DNA of 16,840 bases. It comes from Chloroflexota bacterium. GTDB lineage: Bacteria; Chloroflexota; Anaerolineae; B4-G1; SLSP01. Shown here one piece after another: positions 6,934-13,968 of this stretch. The stretch lies in contig JAKJAE010000024.1 of NCBI GenBank assembly GCA_022707665.1, positions 1 to 16,840 on the forward strand. Reading direction: 5' to 3'. The number at the start of each line of letters is the position of its first letter. Position 1 is the stretch's first letter. The position numbers and the translations under genes were made by a program. The notes below the pieces were generated by a model. The model made no database searches, was not told where the DNA came from, and worked only from the letters and a program-made list of their open reading frames with translations.

Positions 6934-8208
6934 GCGCGTCATCGTCGTCGGCGCCGGTGCTTCCGGTCTCATCGCTGCCGGACGCGCCGCCGAGCTCGGT
7001 GCCCAGGTGGTACTCCTTGACAAGATGGCCGAGGCCGGCAAGAAGATTCTCATCAGCGGCAAGTCGCGCTGCAACATTACCAACGCTGCCCCGCTGACCG
7101 AGTTCCTTTCGTACTACGGCCCCAAGGGACGCTTCCTGACCAACGCGTTCCACCGCTTTTTCCGCGATGAATTGCTCGCGCTCCTGGGGCGCTACGGGGT
7201 CGAGACGCAGACCGAGCGTGGTGGGCGCATCTTCCCGACTTCGGGCCAGGCCTCTGACGTGCGCGATGCCCTCCTCCGCTATGCCGTCGATCACGGGGCT
7301 CAGGTGCGCTATCAGACCGAGGTCAACGCGGTCTCCGCTTCCGATGGCCGGGTCGAGGGCGTAGACGTCTCGCGGGGTGGGCATCTCCCGGCCGATGCCG
7401 TCATCCTGGCGACGGGTGGCGCATCGTGGCCCGACACCGGGTCGACAGGTTACGGATACGTCATTGCGCAGACGCTGGGTCACACCATCGAGCCCCTCCG
7501 GGCGGCCCTGGTACCCCTCACCGTCGCAGAGCGCGCTACAGCCAAGGCGCTGCAGGGCGTCAGCTTGCGCAACGTCAGTTGTACCTTCTTGAAGCGCGCT
7601 GCTGAGTCTCAGAAGGCTGGGGGGCGTGAAACGAAGCTCCGCATCCCCTATCCGGCGAGCTGCTCTTCACCCACTTCGGCGTCTCTGGTCCCCTGATTCT
7701 CTCGGCCTCCATGGTCGTCGTCGACGCACTGCGCGCTGGATATGAGGTGTTCCTGTCCATTGATCTGAAACCGGGAATGACCGAGGAAGAGGTTCACGCC
7801 CGCCTTCAGCGGGAGTTCGAGGCCCATCCACACCAGCAATTGTCGACGCTTCTCCAGGGCTGGGTCCCAGCGACGTTGGCGGATGTGCTTGCCGGCCTCA
7901 GCCCGATCGAGCCGGAGCGCCGTGTCCACCGCATCCGCGCCGACGAGCGCGCAGATCTCGTCCGTCTGCTCAAAGACTTCCGCTGGACCCTCACCGGCTC
8001 CCTTCCTATCGCTGCGGGTATGGTCACCGCGGGCGGAGTCTCGCTCAAGGAGGTCGACCCTGTGACCTTTGAGTCGCGCAAGGTGCGCGGCCTCTACATC
8101 GTGGGCGAGCTTCTCGACCTGGCCGCTGACACCGGCGGCTTCAACCTGCAGGCTGCTTTCAGCACCGGCTACCTCGCTGGCGCTGCCGCGGCCCTGCCCG
8201 GCACCTGA
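6926..8208 (+). pseudogene. HI0933/BaiN-type flavoprotein, frameshifted
   Basis: The reading frame from the ATG at 6926 begins with a dinucleotide-binding loop VIVVGAGASG and the family hallmark GKKILISGKSRCNITN (38-53), then GGRIFPTSGQA and ATGGASWPDTGSTGYG. It then goes out of frame. The expected continuation GELLFTHFGVSGPLILS is encoded from 7654 in another frame, which runs to the family-typical end GGFNLQAAFSTGYLAG at 8208. The break lies between 7630 and 7654. One missing base in the C4 run at 7645-7648 would restore RIPLSGELLFTHF and a protein of about 427 residues, normal for this NAD(P)/FAD-dependent oxidoreductase family. No slippery site with a downstream structure is evident, so a mutation or sequence error is likelier than recoding. 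The start overlaps the cupin gene stop by 8 nt; a TTG at 6908 is less likely. Confidence 0.85.
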
Positions 8209-8215
8209 TCCCCCA

Positions 8216-8244
8216 CCCGGCCTCCCTCTAGCGTCTGCGCCGGG
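8216..8244 (+). terminator. Possible hairpin terminator after flavoprotein gene
   Basis: CCCGGC (8216-8221) pairs with GCCGGG (8239-8244) across a 17-nt loop, with further C/G pairing outside one mismatch. It lies 8 nt after the stop at 8208 and before the next promoter. No T-run follows, so intrinsic termination is uncertain. Confidence 0.35.
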
Positions 8245-8272
8245 GGGAAACACAAAGGGGGGCTCCGCTCTG

Positions 8273-8300
8273 TTGACATCGTCGCCTCCCGGGGTATCCT
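8273..8300 (+). promoter_or_regulatory. Sigma70-like promoter of deoxynucleoside kinase operon
   Basis: A perfect TTGACA (8273-8278) is followed after 16 nt by TATCCT (8295-8300), giving an expected transcript start near 8307 and a leader of about 50 nt before the ATG at 8358. It separates this operon from the flavoprotein gene upstream. Confidence 0.65.
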
Positions 8301-8321
8301 TTCTCTCAGATGAATCACACC

Positions 8322-8333
8322 GGGCGTACGCCC
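8322..8333. promoter_or_regulatory. 12-bp perfect palindrome in kinase operon leader
   Basis: GGGCGTACGCCC is a perfect palindrome about 15 nt downstream of the predicted transcript start and 24 nt before the start codon. A loop-less palindrome makes a poor RNA hairpin but a good dimeric operator, so a repressor site is a reasonable but unproven reading. Confidence 0.4.
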
Positions 8334-8357
8334 TGAAGGGACAGGCTGCCGGGCTTG

Positions 8358-9344
8358 ATGGATAGCGACGATCATCCATACATCGCGATCGAGGGCGTCA
8401 TTGGTGTTGGGAAGACCACGCTCGCACGCTTGCTCCAACCCCGGTTCCGGTCCGGCACCATCCTTGAGGCCTTTGACGAGAACCCTTTCCTCTCGGACTT
8501 TTACGGCGACCGGGCACGCTACGCCTTCCAGACGCAGCTCTTCTTCCTGTTGAGCCGCTACCGCCAGCAGCAAGTCGCTCCCGAACGGCTTCGTCAGGGC
8601 GCGGTGCTGGCGGATTACGTCTTCGAGAAGGATCGTCTCTTTGCCCATCTCAACATTACTGGCGCGGATGAGCTGGAGATGTACGATCGCCTCTACGCGG
8701 CTCTTGCCGAGAAGGTGCAGCCGCCGGACCTGGTCGTCTACCTGCGTGCCCATCTCGACACGCTCATGGCGCGCATCGCTATGCGCGACCGCACTTACGA
8801 ACGCCAGATGGATCGCGACTACATCGCAGCACTGCGAAACGAGTACGAGCGTCTCTTTGCCAGCTATACCGCGACATCGCTCCTGGTGATTGAATCGGAT
8901 GCGCTTGACTTCGTGCGCAATCCCGAGGACCTCGACGTAATCGAGCAGCGCATCCGTGCGACGCTGGCTGGCGTTCGCCAGCCGACACTGCCGAGGATTG
9001 GGGATGCCAGCGTTCCGGTTGCGCCCCAGCGGCCTGTGCGTGATCTTGTCGCCACGCAGGTCGCTGAAGGGCGGGACACCGACCTGCCTTCCTCGGAACT
9101 GCGATCGGAGACGCTGGCTGGCTTTCTGGCCCTGGCTGAGGCCGTTGGCCGTGTCGGCGGCGCGCTCTCGCAGCTCACCGCCCCTGCGCCCGGGGACAGC
9201 ACCGCGCCGCTTCGCAGCGCCCTGAAGGACGCCCGCCGTGCCTTGGGTGCGATGGCCCAGCTTCTCGACGCGCAGCCGGGCGCCGTCGCCCAGGATCGTC
9301 CTGAGCCTGAGTTCCGGCCTCCTGCCCCAGATATGGGTGTCTGA
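8358..9344 (+). CDS. Deoxynucleoside kinase with C-terminal extension
   Basis: A 328-residue protein. Residues 1-205 are a complete deoxynucleoside kinase of the dGK/dAK/dCK family, which phosphorylates deoxynucleosides to monophosphates with ATP for salvage. Features are the P-loop GVIGVGKTT (13-21), the substrate motif FDENPFLSDFY (39-49), LADYVFEKDRLFAHL (84-98) at the usual DRS/ERS position, and the LID-like RDRTYERQ (143-150). Residues 206-328 are an extra segment not seen in the usual family length of about 210. It is Pro/Ala-rich with one likely long helical stretch (SETLAGFLALAEAVGRVGG). The substrate base cannot be assigned. The paralogue follows after 14 nt. The ATG at 8358 is preferred over the in-frame TTG at 8355; the ribosome site is weak. 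Confidence 0.88.
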   Translation: MDSDDHPYIAIEGVIGVGKTTLARLLQPRFRSGTILEAFDENPFLSDFYGDRARYAFQTQLFFLLSRYRQQQVAPERLRQGAVLADYVFEKDRLFAHLNITGADELEMYDRLYAALAEKVQPPDLVVYLRAHLDTLMARIAMRDRTYERQMDRDYIAALRNEYERLFASYTATSLLVIESDALDFVRNPEDLDVIEQRIRATLAGVRQPTLPRIGDASVPVAPQRPVRDLVATQVAEGRDTDLPSSELRSETLAGFLALAEAVGRVGGALSQLTAPAPGDSTAPLRSALKDARRALGAMAQLLDAQPGAVAQDRPEPEFRPPAPDMGV

Positions 9345-9358
9345 TTTCGGGGGACCCT

Positions 9359-10003
9359 ATGACCAAGTACTTCATCGCCGTTGCGGGAAATATCGGCGTC
9401 GGCAAGTCGACGCTCACAGCGCTGTTGAGCCAGCGCCTGCGCTGGGAGCCATTCCTCGAAGGCGTGAGTGACAATCCCTACCTTGCCGACTTCTATGCCG
9501 ATATGAGTAGCTGGAGCTTCCACTCGCAGGTTTTCTTCCTGGCCCGACGTCTGTTGCATCACCGGCAACTCCTGGACCGCCCCAATTCGGTAATCCAGGA
9601 TCGCACTGTCTATGAAGATGCCGAGATCTTCGCCCGCAACCTCTACATGCAGGGCTCGATGAACGAGCGTGACTATGCCACCTACACCGAGCTCTACCGG
9701 GCCGTGATCTCGATTCTGCCCCCTCCGAACCTGGTGATCTATTTGCGCGCCTCCGTGCCCGTCCTGCAGGAGCGCATCCGCCAGCGCGGCCGAACCTACG
9801 AACGCCAGATCAGCGATGCCTATCTGGAGCAACTGAACCGCCTCTACGAGGACTGGTTCCAGCATTTCTCACTCTGCCCCGTCTTGACCGTCCCTGCGGA
9901 CCGGTTGGACTTCGTCGCGAACACCGAGCATCTGGCCCTGGTTGCCGATCGCATTCTGGAGCGTCTGAGCGGTAAGGAGATCGTGCAGTTCGATGCCGCC
10001 TGA
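9359..10003 (+). CDS. Deoxynucleoside kinase (dAK/dCK-like)
   Basis: A 214-residue protein of normal length for the family. It has the P-loop GNIGVGKST (10-18), E34 in FLEGVSDNPYLADFYA, QDRTVYEDAEIFA (80-92, the DRS-type motif carrying catalytic and sugar-binding residues) and the LID arginines in RQRGRTYERQ (141-150). It phosphorylates deoxynucleosides in salvage. QDRTVYEDAEIFA is closer to deoxyadenosine/deoxycytidine kinases than the corresponding DYVFEKDRLFA of the upstream paralogue, so the two may have divided substrates or may pair as a heterodimer, as known for the Lactobacillus dAK/dGK pair. The ATG has a GGGGGA about 5 nt upstream. The next gene follows closely. Confidence 0.92.
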   Translation: MTKYFIAVAGNIGVGKSTLTALLSQRLRWEPFLEGVSDNPYLADFYADMSSWSFHSQVFFLARRLLHHRQLLDRPNSVIQDRTVYEDAEIFARNLYMQGSMNERDYATYTELYRAVISILPPPNLVIYLRASVPVLQERIRQRGRTYERQISDAYLEQLNRLYEDWFQHFSLCPVLTVPADRLDFVANTEHLALVADRILERLSGKEIVQFDAA

Positions 10004-10058
10004 GCGCGGTCTCAATAGCACGCTCTGTAACGGAACTCGCTGGAGGGAGTGCTATCAG

Positions 10059-11171
10059 GTGAACATAGCCGAGGATCGCTACCACGCGCTCTTTGACGCC
10101 AATCCTGACGCGCTGTTGGTGCTGGACGGCGCAGCCCGTATCCTGCTCGCCAATCCGGCTGCGCGTGCGCTGCTCGAGCTCGGGGATGAATGCCCCGCGG
10201 TTCTGCAGCCGGAATCGTTAGGCCTGGCGAACGAACCATGGGAAGCCGTCATCAGCCGCGCCGACAGGGGCGCTGTGGTGATGTGGGAAGCGAATTCGTT
10301 CGGTGCACCGCCTGCCGGCGCGGCTGACCGCACCTCGGCGACATCGCGCGTTATGGAGATACAGCTCTCTCGCCTGCCTGCGAGCTCTGACGCCGGTGCG
10401 CCAGCCGAGTACCTCTGGGTGGCACACAATGTCACCGATCGGGTCAGGTTGGAGCGCGCGCGACAGGACCTCGTGAATATGGTCGTTCACGACCTGCGTG
10501 TACCCCTTGGTAATATCCTCAATAGCCTCGATCTGGTCCTCTCCGCGTGGCGCGAACAGGATTTGACGATCCCGGTACTGCAGATCCTGGAAATTGGCCT
10601 GCGGAGCGCCCGCCGGATGGAGCAACTCGTCAGCGACATCCTCGACTCGGCACGCTTGCAGGTCCGCCAGCACCCGTTGGCCGTATCCGACATCGATGTG
10701 CCGCAGATGGTCAACGAGGTTGTCGAGGCTATCGCCTCTTCGGCAGCGCGGCGTGGGCAGGTCGTGCTTACTTCTCTCCAGCCGGACCTGCCGCCGTTGC
10801 AGGGCGACCGTGACATGTTGTCCCGTGTCCTCTCCAACCTGGTTGCCAATGCGGTGAAGTTCGTTCAGGAGGGCGGTGAGATCCGGCTGGACGTAGTTGC
10901 CGACGCCGAAGCCTATCGGTTCACCGTCTCCGACAACGGGCCCGGAATCCCTGCGGAGGAGCATTCGGCCGTCTTCGACCTCTACGTGCGGGGCGATGGT
11001 CAGCGTGCCAAGGGCGCCGGGATCGGGCTGGCATTCTGCAAGCTGGCTGTGAACGCCCACGGTGGACGCATCTGGATCGACAGTGCGCCTGGCAAGGGGT
11101 CCTCCTTCAGCTTCACGATCCCCAGGGTGCTCCCCAGGAGTGCCATCTACCATCAGGAGACCCGCCCGTGA
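10059..11171 (+). CDS. Soluble PAS-domain sensor histidine kinase
   Basis: A 370-residue cytoplasmic histidine kinase with no membrane segment. Residues 4-130 form a PAS domain (YHALFDANPDALLVLDG ... LWVAHNVTDRVRLERARQDL). The dimerisation/phosphoacceptor helix is MVVHDLRVPLGNILNSL, with H144 as phosphoacceptor. The ATP-binding domain has the N box LSNLVANAVKF, the G1 box VSDNGPGIP and the G2 box KGAGIGLAFCKLAV. The GTG at 10059 is preferred because GGAGGGAG lies at 10042-10049, nine bases upstream. The in-frame ATG at 9993, inside the kinase gene, would add 22 residues without homology. No response regulator is in the window, so the partner and signal are unknown. Its TGA overlaps the GTG of the alaX-like gene as GTGA. 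Confidence 0.9.
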   Translation: MNIAEDRYHALFDANPDALLVLDGAARILLANPAARALLELGDECPAVLQPESLGLANEPWEAVISRADRGAVVMWEANSFGAPPAGAADRTSATSRVMEIQLSRLPASSDAGAPAEYLWVAHNVTDRVRLERARQDLVNMVVHDLRVPLGNILNSLDLVLSAWREQDLTIPVLQILEIGLRSARRMEQLVSDILDSARLQVRQHPLAVSDIDVPQMVNEVVEAIASSAARRGQVVLTSLQPDLPPLQGDRDMLSRVLSNLVANAVKFVQEGGEIRLDVVADAEAYRFTVSDNGPGIPAEEHSAVFDLYVRGDGQRAKGAGIGLAFCKLAVNAHGGRIWIDSAPGKGSSFSFTIPRVLPRSAIYHQETRP

Positions 11172-12378
11172 CGTTTCTGGATACCCCGACGACCGGGCCG
11201 GCCGCCACCGGCCACACGGTCCGGCTCTACTACACCGACGCAACCCTGTGCGAGTTCCAGGCCATCGTCAGGGAAATGGGCGCGCTGGTGGGTGAGGATG
11301 GTGCCGAACATCCTGCAGTCCGCCTCGACCGGACAGCCTTCTACCCGACATCGGGAGGCCAACCATATGATTTGGGTACCCTGGAGGGGATCCCCGTGGT
11401 CGAGGTCCTCGAAGATGCCGCGGGCGAGATCTGGCACCTGCTGGCTGCGCCGGGGCTGGCGACCGGTCAGGCTGTCTACGGCATGATCGACTGGCCACGG
11501 CGTTTCGACCATATGCAGCAACATACCGGCCAGCACCTCCTTTCAGCTGCCTTTGAAGACGCCTGCGCAGCCCATACCATCGGTTTCCATCTGGGCACTG
11601 TCGGGAGCACCATCGACCTCGATATCGGCGGCGCCGGCAGAACCGCCCCGTCATTGTGAAGATCGTTGGCGAAGATGCCATTGCCACCATTCCCTTGCGC
11701 AAACCGCCCACGGTCAAGGGCGAGATCCGCGTGGTCTGGGTCGAGGGTTACGATGCCTCGGCATGTGGGGGGACCCACGTCGGCGCCACAGGTGAGGTGG
11801 GGCTCATCAAGGTTACGTCCCTCGAGCGCTACAAGGGTGGGGTTCGGGTTGGCTTCGTCTGTGGTGGGCGCGCCCTACGCCACTACCAAACGGCACTACA
11901 CACCCTGCAGGCTGCCAGCCTGGCGCTCTCGGTTGGGCCTGATGATCTCGTCCCGGCAATCGCCCGCCTCGAGGATGAGGCGAAGGCGCTCCGCCGTGAT
12001 GTCCGCCGGCTTCGCGAGACCGTGCTTGACGATGAGGCCGGGGTGCTGTGGACCGGTGCCCGCGTTCTGGATGGAGTGCGTGTGGTCGTTGCCCACTGGG
12101 CCGGCCGGGACTTTGCCGAAGTCCGTGCCCTTGCCGGCCGCCTGCGCGAGCGAAACAGCGCCCTGCTCCTGTTTGCTGTCACGGATGAGGACGCAGTGCG
12201 CCTTCTCGTCGCCCGCAGTGATGACCTGGAAACGCTGCATGCCGGCGCGATCCTGCGCTCGGCCCTCGATGACCTTGGGGGGCGTGGTGGTGGGTCTGCG
12301 ACGTTAGCCCAGGGGGGAACGTCGGCCCAGTCGCCCGATGCGGTCCTGGCGGCACTGCAGCGGGCGGCGCAGGTGTGA
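11168..12378 (+). pseudogene. alaX: AlaX-type alanyl-tRNA editing protein, deleted/frameshifted
   Basis: The two parts together cover a long-form AlaX, a free-standing editing domain that deacylates mischarged Ser- or Gly-tRNA(Ala). The first frame (GTG 11168 to TGA 11659) has AFYPTSGGQPYD, the zinc motif HTGQHLLSAAF (H119, H123) and GFHLGTVGSTIDLD. The second frame resumes at NRPVIVKIVGEDA (11641 on) with CGGTHVGATGEVGLIK (zinc Cys and His), a coiled-coil, and a DHHA1-like end GGRGGGSATLAQGG. The segment normally between STIDLD and ENRPV (about 20 residues with the AE..AN motif) is mostly missing. Roughly 45-50 bases are therefore absent and the frame has shifted. The GTG has AGGAGA at 11155-11160 and overlaps the kinase stop. 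A second start (GTG 11656) would give only the C-terminal half. Mutation or assembly error are both possible. Confidence 0.8.
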
Positions 12379-12411
12379 GACCGTTGCAAAGAGGAGAGCG
12401 GTGCCGACTCG

Positions 12412-12471
12412 GGTTCTATGCGCCCTGCGCAGGTTTTGTGCGCCTTGCGCAGGTTCTATGCGCCTTGCTGA
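12412..12471. repeat. Three tandem 20-bp repeats with internal dyads
   Basis: Units of 20 bp start at 12412, 12432 and 12452. Each contains a TGCGC-(C/T)-rich-GCGCA dyad (TGCGCCCTGCGCA in unit 1, TGCGCCTTGCGCA in unit 2, decayed in unit 3). They lie 34 nt after the alaX-like gene in the 164-nt gap before the next gene. They could form short hairpins in the 3' end of the upstream transcript. Confidence 0.85.
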
Positions 12472-12542
12472 GCTATGAGCTTTCCACGCGCTAACGGTGG
12501 GGAGCTGTTTGACTGCCCTGTAGGGCAAAGATGGAGGTACCG

Positions 12543-13430
12543 ATGAAAGAAGTCGCGCACGGTTTGTTTGTGGAGTCGTCAGTTGCTCCCTACAACCTCG
12601 TGCTGATCCGGACCGCGCGGGGTGGGGTCCTGGTCGACCTGCCGCCCAATCCGATGCACGCCCTCGACTGGATTGCGCAGGCGCGCACCCTCGTGGGCCA
12701 ACTCCGGGCGATCATCCTGACCGATGCCCGGCGTGAGCGCCAGTCATCTACCGTCATGGGGGCGCAACAGGAGGCCACAAAGGTTCCCATCATAGCCACT
12801 GCCGCCACCCGCCGGGCCCTCCAGGCGTTTGATGAGGAGCGCGCCCGTCGCGAGTTGCTGGATGAGCTTGCCCAGGCCTTCCCCGACGCGATGGCTGCCT
12901 GCGAGAATCCGCTGCCTCGTAAGCCGGAGTTCGCCTTTGACGATGCTATCACGCTCTATGCCCCCGATCGTGTCTTGCAGCTATACGCTATCCACGGCGC
13001 CGCGCTGGGAAGCCTCTGGATCGAGGTCAAGGGCGAGGGGCTGCTCATCGCCGGTGACACCGTGGTGGCCGATGTGGTGCCCCTGATGGATACCACGCCT
13101 GACTCCAAGGCCTGGCTCAATACGATGACCACGCTCTCGCACCGGCACGAGGTGCGCGAGATCGTCGCCGGTCGGGGACTTCCCATGATCCCCGTTGGCG
13201 AGATCGAGCCACAGCGCGAGTTCATGCGCGTGATGCGTCGGGCGGCACGCACGTTGGCCCACAAGGGTGGAGGCACCCTAGGCCTGGTACAGACGGCCCA
13301 GGAACTGGGGCAGACCTTCTATAACCGCCTCGGCCAGAAGGCCGTCAAGCAGATCCGCGCCGGTCTGGAAAACCTGATCGCCGAGGTGAGGCGACAGGAA
13401 GCCGCGGATTCCGATTCCCCCGGGGATTGA
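12543..13430 (+). CDS. Degenerate metallo-beta-lactamase-fold protein
   Basis: A 295-residue protein with the layout of a metallo-beta-lactamase hydrolase. The opening YNLVLIRTARGGVLVDLP gives the first strands, IILTDARRERQSS (57-69) stands where HxHxDH is expected, AIHGAALGSLWIEVKGEGLLIAGDTVV (149-175) is the GHTPGS...GDTV region, and IVAGRGLP (207-214) is the usual GHG strand. Metal ligands are mostly lost: the HxHxDH cluster is TDARRER and the GHG histidine is Arg. Only H151 and D172 remain. The C-terminal 65 residues are helical and basic. It is probably non-catalytic, binding or regulatory. The ATG at 12543 is chosen because GGAGG (12533-12537) lies 5 nt upstream. An ATG at 12531 would place that ribosome site inside the coding region. 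Confidence 0.75.
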   Translation: MKEVAHGLFVESSVAPYNLVLIRTARGGVLVDLPPNPMHALDWIAQARTLVGQLRAIILTDARRERQSSTVMGAQQEATKVPIIATAATRRALQAFDEERARRELLDELAQAFPDAMAACENPLPRKPEFAFDDAITLYAPDRVLQLYAIHGAALGSLWIEVKGEGLLIAGDTVVADVVPLMDTTPDSKAWLNTMTTLSHRHEVREIVAGRGLPMIPVGEIEPQREFMRVMRRAARTLAHKGGGTLGLVQTAQELGQTFYNRLGQKAVKQIRAGLENLIAEVRRQEAADSDSPGD

Positions 13431-13436
13431 GATACA

Positions 13437-13483
13437 TCAGGACTCCCTGACCCCTTTCGTTGGCCCGGCAGACACCGGGTCCA
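13437..13483. terminator. Hairpins between convergent genes
   Basis: In the 62-nt gap between the convergent MBL-fold gene and pncC there are two dyads. TCAGG-actc-CCTGA lies at 13437-13450. TGGCCCGG-cagaca-CCGGGTCCA lies at 13461-13483, an 8-bp stem with one bulge. They could end transcription from either side, but T-tracts are short. Confidence 0.35.
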
Positions 13484-13492
13484 CTGAGGGCA

Positions 13493-13957
13493 TCAGCCCA
13501 GGTAGTCCAGCAGGTGGGAGAGCGCTGCCCGGGCGGCGTTCTCATTGTTCTCCTCGCGATTGCCGCGGAAGTCGTGGCGCCAGCTCCAGCACTCCTGTGG
13601 CGTCGCCAGCCCAATGTAGTAGAGCCCCAGCGGTTTGTAAGCGGTCGCCCCGGTGGGCCCGGCGACCCCTGTGACGCTCAACGCCACCTCGGCGCCCGTG
13701 GCGCGACATGCGCCCCGCGCCATCTCCAATGCTACCTGGTGGCTCACCGCGCCCGCACGATCGAGGCTCTCCTGGCGCACGCCCAGCAGTCTGAGTTTCA
13801 CCTCGTTGGAGTAAGCGATCACCCCGCCCCAGAAGTAGGCCGAGCTCCCCGGTACCCGCGTGATCCAATGACCCACCAGCCCGCCCGTCGCCGACTCGGC
13901 GACCGCAAGCCGCCAGTGCCTTGCCAACAATCGCTCAGCGATCTCCACAACCAGCAT
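13493..13957 (-). CDS. pncC: CinA C-terminal / PncC nicotinamide-nucleotide amidohydrolase
   Basis: A stand-alone CinA C-terminal domain of about 154 residues. This family deamidates nicotinamide mononucleotide to nicotinate mononucleotide in NAD recycling. Motifs run in order: LAVAESATGGLVGHWIT, VPGSSAYFWGGVIAYSNEVKLRLLGV, GAVSHQVALEMARGA, LSVTGVAGPTGATAYKPLGLYYIG. The catalytic serine of AESxTGG is present; the usual Cys after it is Ala. The ATG at 13957 has GGAGG four bases upstream. The adjacent ATG at 13960 would be too close to it. It starts 11 nt after the stop of the chelatase gene, so it is likely cotranscribed with it. Confidence 0.9.
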   Translation of the reverse strand: MLVVEIAERLLARHWRLAVAESATGGLVGHWITRVPGSSAYFWGGVIAYSNEVKLRLLGVRQESLDRAGAVSHQVALEMARGACRATGAEVALSVTGVAGPTGATAYKPLGLYYIGLATPQECWSWRHDFRGNREENNENAARAALSHLLDYLG

Positions 13958-13968
13958 CATCCCTCCAC

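Noticed and set aside
7613..7660. Programmed frameshifting in the flavoprotein gene
   Set aside because: The G6 run cannot serve because a TGA follows in the target frame, and the C4 run has no downstream stem or internal Shine-Dalgarno. A simple indel is likelier.
8864..9865. 333-codon open frame on the minus strand
   Set aside because: It crosses two genuine kinase genes on the other strand and has no motifs or ribosome site of interest.
12531..12542. ATG at 12531 as start of the MBL-fold gene
   Set aside because: The only good Shine-Dalgarno (GGAGG at 12533-12537) lies just after it and is correctly spaced for the ATG at 12543.
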